Assembly (NCBI RefSeq): GCF_002994635.1
Contig: NZ_PVNL01000069.1
Coordinates: forward strand, 108,529-172,528
Direction of reading: 5' to 3'
From: Enhygromyxa salina
GTDB lineage: Bacteria; Myxococcota_A; Polyangia; Nannocystales; Nannocystaceae
DNA: 64,000 bases
Numbering within the stretch: the first letter of the stretch is position 1; the number at the start of each line of letters is the position of its first letter. This document shows, piece after piece, positions 38,301 to 47,974 of this stretch. A program made the position numbers and the translations under genes. Below the pieces are notes generated by a model. The model worked only from the letters and a program-made list of their open reading frames with translations. It did not search any database and was not told the DNA's origin.

Positions 38301-40397
38301 ATGACCCTCGCGGCCAACCCCCTCGTCCACGAGCGCTTCTCGATCGCGTTTGACCAGATCGACGCGGCCCAGGTGGAGCCTGCGATCGCACACCTGCTCG
38401 ACCAGGCCGAGGCCGAGCTGCAGGCGATCGTCGCGCTGCCCGACGGGGAGCCGCGGACCACCGCCAACACCCTGCACGCGTTCGAAGAGCTCGGCCGTGG
38501 GCTCGAGTGGGCGATGGGCGTGGTCGGACACCTGGAGTCGGTGGCCACGACGCCCGAGCTCCGCGCCGCCTACGAGGCCGTCCAGCCCAAGGTCAGCCTG
38601 TTCAGCTCGCGGGTCTATCAGGATCCCGGGCTCTACGCCGCGCTGAAGCAGTTCGCCGCCACCTCGGAGGCCGCCGCGCTCGACCCGACCCACGCCCGGC
38701 TGCTGCGCAAGCTGCTCGACGCCTTCCGCCGCAACGGCGCGGAGCTGGGCCCCGACGACAAGCAGCGGCTCGCCGAGCTCGAGGTCGAGCTGGCGAAGAT
38801 CACCACCAAGTTCAGCCAGAACGTGCTGGACGCGACAAACGACTACGAGCTGTGCATCACGGACGAGGCCCAGCTGGCCGGGCTGCCAGACAGCGCCCGC
38901 GCAGCGGCGAAGGCCTCGGCGGACAAGAAGGGCGTGGCCGGCTGGCGGTTCACGCTTCATGCACCGTCGATGATCCCGCTGCTGACCTATCTCGATGACG
39001 CCGAGATCCGTCGCCAGGTGTGGATGGCCTACGCGACCCGAGCCAGCGCGGGCGAGCGAGACAACCGCGAGCTGATCCGACAGATCCTGAAGCTGCGCGA
39101 GACCAAGGCCAAGCTGCTGGGGTACGCGAGCTTCGCGGATCTCGTCCTCGAAGATCGCATGGCCAAGCGCGGCGAGACGGCGCGGACCTTCGTCGAGGAT
39201 CTGCGCGAACGCAGCGAGGCGTTCTTCAGGGCCGAGATCGTCGAACTCCAGGAGTTTCGCGCGACCGAGCTGGCCCAGACATCGGGCCAGGCATCGGGCC
39301 CAGCCGAGTCTCGCGAGCTGGCCGGCTGGGATGTCGGCTACTGGTCAGAGAAGGCCCGCCGGGCTCGCTACGACTTCGACGAGGAGCAGCTGCGGCCTTA
39401 CTTCGCGCTCGAGGCCGTGCTCGACGGCATGTTCGAGCTGGTCCACCGGCTGTACGGCATCAACGTGGAGGTCGTCGAGGATCTGCCCAAGTGGCACGAC
39501 GATGTCCGCACCTATCGGGTCCGCGACGGCGAGGTCGAGCTTGGCTGCTTCTACGCGGATCTGCACCCGCGCGAGGACAAGCGCGGCGGCGCGTGGATGA
39601 ACAGCCTGATCACTGGGCTGCCCAGCGCTGGCCGACCGCACCTGGGCCTGATCTGCGCCAACCTGACCGAGCCGCTGGGCGACGAGCCAGCGCTGCTGAC
39701 CCACCGCGAGGTCGAGACGATCTTTCACGAGTTTGGCCACCTGCTCCACCACCTGCTGAGCGAGGTGGAGGTGCGCAGCCTCGCGGGCACCAACGTGGCC
39801 TGGGACTTCGTCGAGCTGCCGTCGCAGATCATGGAGAACTGGTGCTGGGAGCGGGCGTCGCTCGATCTGTTCGCGCGGCACTACGAGACCGGCGAGCGGA
39901 TCCCCGACGAGCTGTTCGACAAGATGATCCGCGCCCGCAATTTCATGAGCGCGACCGCGATGATGCGGCAGCTCGGGTTTGCGAGCCTCGATCTCGCGCT
40001 GCACCTCAACTATGCCCCGCTGTTGCAGGCGCCCGATCAGCAGGCGCCGCCGCTGCTCGAGTTCTGCAACGCGCAGATGCAGCCGTTCTCGGTCGCGCCG
40101 CTGCCAGTTGACTACGCGATGATCTGCGGGTTTGGCCACCTGTTCTCATCATCGGTGGCCTACGCAGCGGGCTACTACAGCTACAAGTGGGCCGAGGTGC
40201 TCGACGCCGACGCGTTCTCGCAGTTCAAGGCGGATGGGGTGTTCAGTCGGGAGGTCGGGCAGCGGTTTCGCGAGCGGGTGCTGGCGCGCGGCGACAGCCG
40301 TGACCCGGCTGAGCTCTACCGTGAGTTCCGCGGCCAAGATCCAGATCTCGACGCGCTGTTGGTCCGCTCCGGGTTGGTGCAGCGGAGCGCCGCGTGA
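38301..40397 (+). CDS. prlC: M3 family oligopeptidase A-like zinc peptidase
   Basis: A 698-residue cytoplasmic enzyme. The zinc motif HEFGH (His476, Glu477, His480) is within THREVETIFHEFGHLLHHLLSE, and the third ligand lies in PSQIMENWCWERASL (E). Flanking blocks (FYADLHPREDKRGGAWMNS, CGFGHLFSSSVAYAAGYYSYKWAEVLDADAF) match the oligopeptidase A/PrlC branch. It should degrade short peptides and signal peptides. ATG 38301 gives a complete domain. GTGA at 40394-40397 overlaps the next gene. Confidence 0.93.
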   Translation: MTLAANPLVHERFSIAFDQIDAAQVEPAIAHLLDQAEAELQAIVALPDGEPRTTANTLHAFEELGRGLEWAMGVVGHLESVATTPELRAAYEAVQPKVSLFSSRVYQDPGLYAALKQFAATSEAAALDPTHARLLRKLLDAFRRNGAELGPDDKQRLAELEVELAKITTKFSQNVLDATNDYELCITDEAQLAGLPDSARAAAKASADKKGVAGWRFTLHAPSMIPLLTYLDDAEIRRQVWMAYATRASAGERDNRELIRQILKLRETKAKLLGYASFADLVLEDRMAKRGETARTFVEDLRERSEAFFRAEIVELQEFRATELAQTSGQASGPAESRELAGWDVGYWSEKARRARYDFDEEQLRPYFALEAVLDGMFELVHRLYGINVEVVEDLPKWHDDVRTYRVRDGEVELGCFYADLHPREDKRGGAWMNSLITGLPSAGRPHLGLICANLTEPLGDEPALLTHREVETIFHEFGHLLHHLLSEVEVRSLAGTNVAWDFVELPSQIMENWCWERASLDLFARHYETGERIPDELFDKMIRARNFMSATAMMRQLGFASLDLALHLNYAPLLQAPDQQAPPLLEFCNAQMQPFSVAPLPVDYAMICGFGHLFSSSVAYAAGYYSYKWAEVLDADAFSQFKADGVFSREVGQRFRERVLARGDSRDPAELYREFRGQDPDLDALLVRSGLVQRSAA

Positions 40398-41224
40398 CCG
40401 CGCGCCACGCTGACCGACCCCGGATCGCGCTCACGGCCGCGATCATCCACGAAGACCCGAACCGCGCGCTGTTCAAGGGCAAGGCCCTGCAGTTCAGCGA
40501 GCAGAAGATGGCCCACGCGGTCTGGCGCGGTGGCGGGCTGCCGATCCAGCTGCTGGATCTGCGCGAGCGCGAGGCCCTCGAGCAGGCGCTCTCCGTGTGC
40601 GACGGGCTGCTCTTGCAAGGTGGCGCCGACGTGGCCCCGCTCAGCTACGGCGAGCAGCCCCTGCGACCGGAGTGGAAGGGCGACTGGATCCGCGACCAAC
40701 ACGAGCTCGCGGCGATCGAGGTCGCGGTCGCGCTCGGCAAGCCGATCCTGGGGATCTGTCGTGGGATCCAGGTGCTCAACGTCGCGCTGGGCGGCAGCCT
40801 CTATCAAGACATCGAGACCCAGGTCGCGGGCAGCCTGGTTCACCGCGACTGGAATCGCTACGAGATCATCGAGCACACCGTCGCGCTCGCGCGCGAGTCG
40901 TGGCTGGGCGACGTGTTTCGGGATCACGGGCGGGATCACGGGCAGTTGGGGTCGGGTGACGACGAGCTCACGCTGCTGACCAACACCGTCCACCACCAGT
41001 CGGTCAATCGCGTGGCGGACTCGCTGACCGTCTGCGCGCGCGCGCCCGACGGTGTGATCGAGGCGCTCGAGCTGATCAACGCCGAGCGCTGGGCCGTCGG
41101 CGTGCAGTGGCACCCGGAGTGGCTCGATGGCTCGGACGAGGGCGGGCCGCACCGGACCCCGGGCAACCCGTTGTTCTCGCGCTTCGTCGAGGTCTGTCGC
41201 GAGCGCGCTGCGGGCGGCTCGTGA
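40394..41224 (+). CDS. Class I glutamine amidotransferase-like (peptidase C26/PuuD-like)
   Basis: A 276-residue protein. The nucleophile Cys122 sits in GICRGIQVLNVALGG, the His-Glu pair in VQWHPEWLD (His240, Glu242), and HHQSVN is as in PuuD-type gamma-glutamyl-hydrolases. The opening RIALTAAIIHEDPNR and QGGADVAPLSYGE are similar to this class. It probably cleaves a gamma-glutamyl bond; the substrate is not known. GTG start overlaps the prlC stop by four bases and its own TGA overlaps the next start in the same way, so these three genes are strongly coupled. Confidence 0.85.
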   Translation: MTARHADRPRIALTAAIIHEDPNRALFKGKALQFSEQKMAHAVWRGGGLPIQLLDLREREALEQALSVCDGLLLQGGADVAPLSYGEQPLRPEWKGDWIRDQHELAAIEVAVALGKPILGICRGIQVLNVALGGSLYQDIETQVAGSLVHRDWNRYEIIEHTVALARESWLGDVFRDHGRDHGQLGSGDDELTLLTNTVHHQSVNRVADSLTVCARAPDGVIEALELINAERWAVGVQWHPEWLDGSDEGGPHRTPGNPLFSRFVEVCRERAAGGS

Positions 41225-42246
41225 GTCGTGCGCGCCCGACCGCGCTGGTGCGCGCGGGGTTTGATGAGGCCGGACTCGGACCGACGCTCGGTCCGCTGGT
41301 CGTGGCGGGGTTCGCCACTCGCGTGCGGGCGGACGGTGGTCGTGACCACGGCCCCATCGATGATCTGCTCGGTCCGCTGGCGTCGATCGTCGGTCCGCCA
41401 GGGATTCGTGATGGTCGGGTCGAGGTCGGTGACAGCAAGAAGATCCACACAGGCGCCCACAAGCTGGCGCGGATCGAGCGGAGCGCGCTGGCGACGGTCG
41501 GGTGGGTATACGGTCAGGTCCCCCGCAGCGTGTCCGAGCTGCTCGAGCTCGTGCTGGTTCGCGAGTTCGACGTCCCCGATGATCGCAGGGCGCCGTGGTG
41601 GACCATGCTCGACGAGGCCTTGCCGATCGCGGGTGATCGGGGCGACCTCGAGCACGCCGCCGGCCGCCTGCGCGAGGTCGCCGACGCGGCCGGCATCACG
41701 CCGCTGTGGTACCGCGCCGACCTGGTGTCCGCCGCGCGGGTCAATCGTGAGCTGGCCGCTGAACACCTGCTGGAAGGGACCAAGAACACCTGGGCGACTC
41801 ACGCGGTCCTGCGCCTGGCGAAGCACGCGGTCGACAGCGTCGACGCCCCGACGATCGCGCTGTGGTGCGACAAGGCCGGGGGCCGGCAGGCCTACCTCGA
41901 GCCGCTGCACCGCGTTTGGCCCGACTCGACCAAGCGCATCGGCGTGGTCCTCGAGCAGCGCGATCGCAGCCACTACCAGGTCGGCCTCGGTCGCCGTCGA
42001 GTCGAGCTCGGGTTCGTGATGGGGGGCGATCGGGTCGACCCGCGGATCTCGTGGGGCTCGATCCTCGCGAAGTATCTGCGCGAGCTAATCTTGCGCGCGT
42101 TCAATCGATACTTCGCCGCGCGGGTGATCGAGCTGCGTCCGACGGCCGGTTACCCCGAGGACGCCAAGCGGTTCATCGCCCAGGTTCAGGCGACGTTGGG
42201 TGACGGCGGCGGGCTCGACCGCGACGCGTGGATCCGCTGCAAGTGA
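41221..42246 (+). CDS. RNase HII-like protein (divergent)
   Basis: A 341-residue protein. The opening ALVRAGFDEAGLGPTLGPLVVAGFA aligns with the RNase HII active-site strand (canonical DEAGRGPLAGPV), giving Asp15-Glu16. DSKKIHT at Asp71 matches the next conserved block, ALWCDKAGGRQAYLEPL may carry the third acid, and SWGSILAKYLRELI matches the late SILAKxxRD helix, followed by GYPEDAKRFI. It is about 130 residues longer than typical RNase HII. The Arg of GRG is Leu19 here, which is used by true RNase HII to recognise the RNA-DNA junction. Function may differ. GTG start overlaps the amidotransferase stop. Confidence 0.68.
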   Translation: MSRARPTALVRAGFDEAGLGPTLGPLVVAGFATRVRADGGRDHGPIDDLLGPLASIVGPPGIRDGRVEVGDSKKIHTGAHKLARIERSALATVGWVYGQVPRSVSELLELVLVREFDVPDDRRAPWWTMLDEALPIAGDRGDLEHAAGRLREVADAAGITPLWYRADLVSAARVNRELAAEHLLEGTKNTWATHAVLRLAKHAVDSVDAPTIALWCDKAGGRQAYLEPLHRVWPDSTKRIGVVLEQRDRSHYQVGLGRRRVELGFVMGGDRVDPRISWGSILAKYLRELILRAFNRYFAARVIELRPTAGYPEDAKRFIAQVQATLGDGGGLDRDAWIRCK

Positions 42247-42379
42247 CGCGAAAAGCACTCGTGGCACCCGGGGCAGTTTCGCGCCTGCGCGCTGCACGGT
42301 ACGGGTGGGCAAGCTCGCGGGAATTTCAGCCAATTTACCCAGTTTGCGCGGTAGACTGCCGTTCGGCGTCATCGACCAT

Positions 42380-45300
42380 ATGGCCCTACCATTGGCAGAT
42401 TATCGAGCGACTCGCCTCATTCGCGAGTCCGCCCGATCGCGCGTGTACGCGGCCGTTTCCGAGCGAGGCGCCGACGAGGTCATCGCCAAGGTCTTCGACA
42501 TCGAAGACGAGACCGACGAAGATCGAGTCCAGCACGAGTTCGAGCTGATCTGCAGCCTGGAGCTCGACGGGGTCGTCAAAGCCCACGAGCTCCGTCGGGT
42601 TGGGGATCAGCTGGTCCTGATCCTGCAGCGGGTGCCAGGCGTCGACTTGGCGCAATTTTGCGGCGGCGAAGCGCTGGCGCTCGAGGTGTTCTGGCAGATC
42701 GCCATCCAGATCGCAGACATCCTCGCGCGCACCCACGCGGCGCGGGTGATCCATCGTGACATCAAGCCCACGAACATCCTGATCGATCCCGAGGACAGGC
42801 GGATCTATCTGGCTGACTTTGGCATCTCGGTGCTGCTCGAGAGCGAGCGCCGACACATCTACGACAGCGACGTCTTCATGGGGACGCTGCCGTACATCTC
42901 GCCCGAGCAGACCGGGCGCACGGGCCGACCGGTCGACTTTCGCAGCGACCTCTACTCGCTGGGCGCGACCTTCTTCGAGCTGCTCACCGGCCGTCAGCCG
43001 TTCGAGAACCTGCCCCCGCTCGAGTTGATTCACGCGCACCTCGCCAAGCAGCCGTCGTCGCCGGACACCCTGCGGCCCGGGCTGCCCGACGGCCTGTCGC
43101 GGGTCGTCATCAAGCTGTTGGCCAAGCCGCCAGAGCGTCGGTATCAGACCGCAGCGGGTCTCGCGGCGGATCTTCGCAGCTTGCAGGCGCTGCATGAGGC
43201 CGGGGATGACGGCGCCAGCTTCGAGCTCGGCGGCGAGGACTTCGCAACGAGCTTTCAGCTGCCCAGTCGGCGCTACGGTCGCGAGCACGAGCGCGGGGTC
43301 CTAGCCGCGGCGTTCTCCGCTGTCGCGCGATCGAAGGGACGCCGGACGATCGCGCTGACGGGGCCGCTGGGGATCGGCAAGTCGGTGTTGGTCAGCGACC
43401 TCGAGACCCTGGTCGTGGGCAGCGAGGGCTACATGATCCGGGGCAAGTTCGACCCCTTCGAGGAGCGGCCCTACCTGGGCTTCGTCCAGGCGTTCACGAG
43501 TCTGTTCGAGCAGATGTTGTCGGAGAGCGACGCTCGGCTGGGGCGCTGGCGTCGGCAGCTGCGGGCCGGGCTCGGGGGTCTCACGGGGGTGCTCGCCGAG
43601 CTGTGCCCGATCCTCGAGCTCATCGTGGGGCCGCAGCCAGCGCCCGCGCAGCTCGGGGCGGTCGAAGCGGGCAACCGCCTGAACGTGGCCGTCGCGCGGC
43701 TGCTCTCGATCGTCTGCAAGGACGAGCGACCGCTGGTGTTGGCGCTCGAGGGCCTGCAGTGGGCCGGGCAAGGCGATGCGCGACTGCTCGACTCGCTGAT
43801 CCACGCCAGCGACGGACCGCTGCTGCTGGTGCTCAGCCTGCGCGTGGATCAACTCGACGCCGTGCATCCGCTCGCGCCCGTGCGCGCGGCGTTCGGTGGG
43901 CCAGTCGAGGAACTCGCGCTCACGGGGCTGGCGAGCGAGGCGATCGAGTCGCTCGTCGTCGACACGCTGCCGGGCGTGGCCAACCCCGAGCTGCTGGCCC
44001 AGGTCCTCGCGCGCAAGACTGGCGGCGTGCCGCTGTTCATCGGTCAGTTTCTCACCCAGCTGGCCGGGCGAGGACTCTTGCGGGCAGCCAAGCGCGGGTG
44101 GAGCTGGGACCTGGCCGCCGTCGAGGCCGAGCCGATCCCGGACGACGCGGTCGCGGTGATGAGCGCCAAGCTCGACGCGCTCAGTCCCGGCGCGCGCGAT
44201 GTGATCCGTCGCGCGGCCTGCATCGGCCCGCGCTTTGATCTCGCGCGGGTGTCGTCGGTGTGTGACCACGCCCGCAGCGAGCTGGCCGCCAACCTGTTCG
44301 AGCTCGAGGAGGCCGGGTTGCTCGTGCGCGTGAGCGGCGAGTATCGGTTTACCCATGAGAGCATCCAGGACGCGGCGCAGCGTGGGTTGGACGCGACGGC
44401 GCGCCAGCGGCTGCGCTGGGCGATCGGGCGTGAGCTGCTCGCGAGCGCGGGGGAGTCGGACGAGCGCCTGTTCGAGATCGTCGAGCATCTGCACGCGGGC
44501 CTCCCCGCGGACATCGAGGATGCGCACCGCCTCGAGCTCGCGCGCCTGAACCTGCGCGCCGGGGAGCGAGCGCTGGACGCTGCTGCCTTCGATCTGGCCC
44601 AGCGCTACTTTGGCCAGGGGATCGCGCTGACGGTCGAGCAGCGGCAGGAGGTCGCCACGCGCGGCGCCTCGGCGTCCGACTACGAGCTGGTGTTCCGCCT
44701 CCACTTTCAGATGGCGTACTCGTTGAACCTGGCGGGACGCCGCGGCCCGGCGGATCAGGCGTTCGCCGAGCTGCTCGACTGGCAGCTCGAAGACCACCAC
44801 TTTGGCGAGGTCGTCGCGCGACGGGTGCGATTGTTGTGGGTCGAGTCGCGCCATCCCGAGGCCGTCGAGCTGGGCCTCGCTGCGCTCGCGCGCCTCGGCG
44901 TCGGCGTCCGCCTCGATCCTGGGCGCGCGCGGGCGGGGATCTCGATCGTGCGGGCCTGGCGGTTCGCCCGCGCGCTCAACGTGCCCGCGGTCGAGGCGAT
45001 GCGCCCGTGCGAGGCGCCGCGCGACCAGGCGATCGTCGGGATCATCGCGCAGCTCAAGTACCCGGCGTTCACCGTCAGCTTCAACCTGTTCTTGTTTCTC
45101 GTCGCCCAGCACACCCTGAGCATTCGCGCGCGCGGCTATCACCCCAGCCTGCCGCGTGCGCTCAGCGAGCTGTCGGCCGGGGTCTGCGGGGGGCTTGGCA
45201 GGGTCGCCGAGGGCATGGCGCTGTTCGACCTGGGGCTGGCGCTCGCCCGCCGCGATCCGACGGCGTCGACCCTGGCCCGGCTGGTCGCGCTCGGTGGCGG

Positions 45301-47974
45301 CCTGGCGCTGCATCGCGGCCGGCCGTTCGCCGAGATCGTGCGGCTCTACGACAGCTGCTATCAGGCCGCGCTCGAGGTCGGCGAGTTCGACCCCGCCGCG
45401 TTCATGGGGGGCTTTGGCGCGGACGTGCAGCTCGACGTGGGGACCCACCTGCGCGTGCTCAATCGTCGCTGCGCTCGCGTCGCGCAGGATGTCGGCCGCC
45501 AGTGTCCCAATCAGATGCGGGTCCTGATCTGGACATTGCGCGGGGCCTGCGACGCGCTGTTGGGACCCGGACTCGAGCCGCTGGCGACCCCAACAGGCGA
45601 TGACGGAGAGCGTGGGTGGACGCTCGATCCCGACGAGGTGTTTGCCCGCGACGGGGTCCGCACGAATTTTTTCGTGGCGCTGATCCTCAAGGCGATGATC
45701 CAGTTGGTGCTCGGTGAGCACGAGGCGGGCCTAGCGACGTGCCTGCGCGGCGTGGAGGACATCGAGAAGGGCGCGTTCAATACGTGGTTCGTGGCCAGGA
45801 TGCTGGTGCTCACGTGCGCGGCCCACTATTCCTGCGTGCTCGCGGGGGCCGAGCGCGGCGCGGCGGGGCGGAAGGCGGCGCGCAAGGGCGAGCGTCTGCT
45901 TCGCCGCTGGGCCAAGCACAACGCCGCCAACTACGGGCACTACGTCGATCTCGTGGCTGGACTCCGGCAGGCGGTCAGCGGTCAGATCGGACCCGCGGTC
46001 CGGACCCTCGATCGCGCGTGGGCGCAGGCCCGCAAGCGTGGCTGTCGCTGGATCGAGGGCCTCGCGGCCGAGCACCTCGCCGCCCTGCTCGAGCGCGAAG
46101 GCATGGGCGCGCTCGTGGATGGGGCCCGGCGCCGAGCCTGGGATGCCTACGCGGCGTGGGGCGCCGAGGCCAAGCTCGCGCAGCTGCGCGAGGTTCACGG
46201 CGAGCTGTTCAACCAGGCCCGAAGTGAGCGCGGACGCCCGACGAACGCCGGCTCGATCACGGCCTCGGTTCAGTTCCAGACCAGCGGGCACTCGCACACC
46301 GGGACCACGCCCGCGCTCGACCTCGCCGCGGTGCTGCGCAGCGTCGGGGCGATCACCGAGGACCTCCGGCTCGAGGAGGTCCTTCGCCGACTGCTCGACG
46401 CGACCCTCACCAGCGTGGGAGCCGACCGCGGGATGCTGGTGCTCGAACAGGCGGGGGAGCTCGCGCTGGTCGCCAAAGGCCACGCGGACGGGACCCGCGA
46501 AGTGCTCACGGATCCGCCGCTGCTGCGCGAGCTCAACGAGCAGGCCCCGGTCACGCTGATCAATTTCGTGGTCCGCACGGGGCAGGCGGTGGTGCTCGAT
46601 GATGCTCGCGTCGATCTGCGCTTCGCCGGAGATGCCTACCTCGACGCCGAGGACATTCGCTCGGTGTTGGCGCTGCCGCTGCTCAAGGGCGATCGCCGGC
46701 TGGGCGCGCTGGTGCTCGAGAACCGGCTCACGACCCGGGGCTTCAGCCCGACGAGCGTCGAGACCCTGCAGATGATCACGCGCCAGGCGGCCAGCACCCT
46801 CGAGAACGCGCAGCTCTACAGCGCGCTGCACCGCAGCGAAGCCCGCTGGCGCTCACTGGTGGATGGCGCCCCGGATCTCATCGCGTTGCTCGACGAGCGG
46901 GGGCGGGTCGTGTTTCGCAACCACAGCGGACCGCTGACCGGGATCGACGAAGACGACGCCGACGAGGACCTCGACGCGGGGCGCCTGGCGCCCGAGTCCG
47001 CGGAGCGCTGGCGCGAGGCCGTCGAGGCCGTGCTGGTTGCCGGGCAGCGGTCCGAGCTCGAGCTCGAGTACGTGCCGACCGGGCAGCCGCCGCGTTGGTA
47101 CGCCGTGCGCGTCGCTCCGATCGAGCTGCATCGTGCGCTGGGGGGTGAGGGCGAGGCCGTGCGGCGCAACGCGGTCGCGGCGGCCACCGACGTCACCGCG
47201 CGCAAGCAGGCCGAGCTCGACAAGCATCAGCTCGAGGGCCAGCTGCGTCAGCAACAGCGGCTCGAGTCGGTCGGCACCCTCGCCAGCGGCGTCGCGCACG
47301 AGATCAACAACCCCGTCCAGGGGATCATGAACTATGCCGATCTGATCGTCGCGCATGCGGCCGAGCCCGAGATCGTCGTGGAGTTCGCCAGCGAGATCAC
47401 CCACGAGTCGCAGCGGGTCGCGACGATCGTCCGCAACCTGCTGGCGTTCTCGCGCCAGGACGCCGACGACGCCCCCGAGGCCGCGCGCCCCGGCGAGGTC
47501 GTCGAGGCCACGCTGACCCTGGTTCGCTCGGTGCTGCGCGGGGATCACATCGCGTTCAGCTTCGAGGCCGACCCTGAGCTCCCGCTGATCCGGTGTCGCG
47601 CCCAGCAGATCCAGCAGGTCGTGATGAACCTGATCACCAACGCTCGCGACGCGCTCAACGAGCGCAAAGAACAGTCGGAAGCCGGCAAGCGGATCGACGT
47701 GAGGGTCGTACGCTCGCCGCGACCGGGCTGGGTCCGCGTCGTCGTGGAGGACTCGGGTGGAGGGATCCCCGTCGCGGTGCAGGCCCGCATCTTCGATCCC
47801 TTCTTCACTACCAAGTCCCGCAACGAGGGCACGGGCCTCGGCCTCGCGCTCTCGCATGGGATCGTCGCCGAGCACGGCGGCGAGCTCTCGTTCGAGACGG
47901 AGCTGGGCGTGGGGACCCGGTTCTTGCTCGAGCTGCCCGGCCTCGTTACGGCCGAGACGCTGCACGGGTGGTGA
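42380..47974 (+). CDS. Hybrid Ser/Thr kinase - AAA ATPase - GAF - PAS - histidine kinase
   Basis: A 1864-residue cytoplasmic signalling protein from ATG 42380. The N-terminal kinase (residues ~10-280) has HRDIKPTN (Asp127) and LADFGIS. A P-loop ATPase (GPLGIGKS near 328-335; Lys334) of STAND/AAA type follows, then an all-helical TPR-like region (~600-1300), a GAF domain (~1320-1460), a PAS domain (~1490-1600), and HisKA (His1640 in ASGVAHEINNPVQGIMNY) with HATPase (VMNLITNARDAL, GTGLGLALSHGIVAEHGG). This arrangement is known in myxobacteria and cyanobacteria as the 'trifunctional' kinase. The signal is unknown. The gene end overlaps the convergent sigma factor by 29 bases. Confidence 0.93.
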   Translation: MALPLADYRATRLIRESARSRVYAAVSERGADEVIAKVFDIEDETDEDRVQHEFELICSLELDGVVKAHELRRVGDQLVLILQRVPGVDLAQFCGGEALALEVFWQIAIQIADILARTHAARVIHRDIKPTNILIDPEDRRIYLADFGISVLLESERRHIYDSDVFMGTLPYISPEQTGRTGRPVDFRSDLYSLGATFFELLTGRQPFENLPPLELIHAHLAKQPSSPDTLRPGLPDGLSRVVIKLLAKPPERRYQTAAGLAADLRSLQALHEAGDDGASFELGGEDFATSFQLPSRRYGREHERGVLAAAFSAVARSKGRRTIALTGPLGIGKSVLVSDLETLVVGSEGYMIRGKFDPFEERPYLGFVQAFTSLFEQMLSESDARLGRWRRQLRAGLGGLTGVLAELCPILELIVGPQPAPAQLGAVEAGNRLNVAVARLLSIVCKDERPLVLALEGLQWAGQGDARLLDSLIHASDGPLLLVLSLRVDQLDAVHPLAPVRAAFGGPVEELALTGLASEAIESLVVDTLPGVANPELLAQVLARKTGGVPLFIGQFLTQLAGRGLLRAAKRGWSWDLAAVEAEPIPDDAVAVMSAKLDALSPGARDVIRRAACIGPRFDLARVSSVCDHARSELAANLFELEEAGLLVRVSGEYRFTHESIQDAAQRGLDATARQRLRWAIGRELLASAGESDERLFEIVEHLHAGLPADIEDAHRLELARLNLRAGERALDAAAFDLAQRYFGQGIALTVEQRQEVATRGASASDYELVFRLHFQMAYSLNLAGRRGPADQAFAELLDWQLEDHHFGEVVARRVRLLWVESRHPEAVELGLAALARLGVGVRLDPGRARAGISIVRAWRFARALNVPAVEAMRPCEAPRDQAIVGIIAQLKYPAFTVSFNLFLFLVAQHTLSIRARGYHPSLPRALSELSAGVCGGLGRVAEGMALFDLGLALARRDPTASTLARLVALGGGLALHRGRPFAEIVRLYDSCYQAALEVGEFDPAAFMGGFGADVQLDVGTHLRVLNRRCARVAQDVGRQCPNQMRVLIWTLRGACDALLGPGLEPLATPTGDDGERGWTLDPDEVFARDGVRTNFFVALILKAMIQLVLGEHEAGLATCLRGVEDIEKGAFNTWFVARMLVLTCAAHYSCVLAGAERGAAGRKAARKGERLLRRWAKHNAANYGHYVDLVAGLRQAVSGQIGPAVRTLDRAWAQARKRGCRWIEGLAAEHLAALLEREGMGALVDGARRRAWDAYAAWGAEAKLAQLREVHGELFNQARSERGRPTNAGSITASVQFQTSGHSHTGTTPALDLAAVLRSVGAITEDLRLEEVLRRLLDATLTSVGADRGMLVLEQAGELALVAKGHADGTREVLTDPPLLRELNEQAPVTLINFVVRTGQAVVLDDARVDLRFAGDAYLDAEDIRSVLALPLLKGDRRLGALVLENRLTTRGFSPTSVETLQMITRQAASTLENAQLYSALHRSEARWRSLVDGAPDLIALLDERGRVVFRNHSGPLTGIDEDDADEDLDAGRLAPESAERWREAVEAVLVAGQRSELELEYVPTGQPPRWYAVRVAPIELHRALGGEGEAVRRNAVAAATDVTARKQAELDKHQLEGQLRQQQRLESVGTLASGVAHEINNPVQGIMNYADLIVAHAAEPEIVVEFASEITHESQRVATIVRNLLAFSRQDADDAPEAARPGEVVEATLTLVRSVLRGDHIAFSFEADPELPLIRCRAQQIQQVVMNLITNARDALNERKEQSEAGKRIDVRVVRSPRPGWVRVVVEDSGGGIPVAVQARIFDPFFTTKSRNEGTGLGLALSHGIVAEHGGELSFETELGVGTRFLLELPGLVTAETLHGW

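Noticed and set aside
43301..45721. Long minus-strand open frame (806 codons) inside the hybrid kinase gene
   Set aside because: It is a mirror of a GC-rich gene, has no family motif and lies antisense to a clear multidomain kinase.
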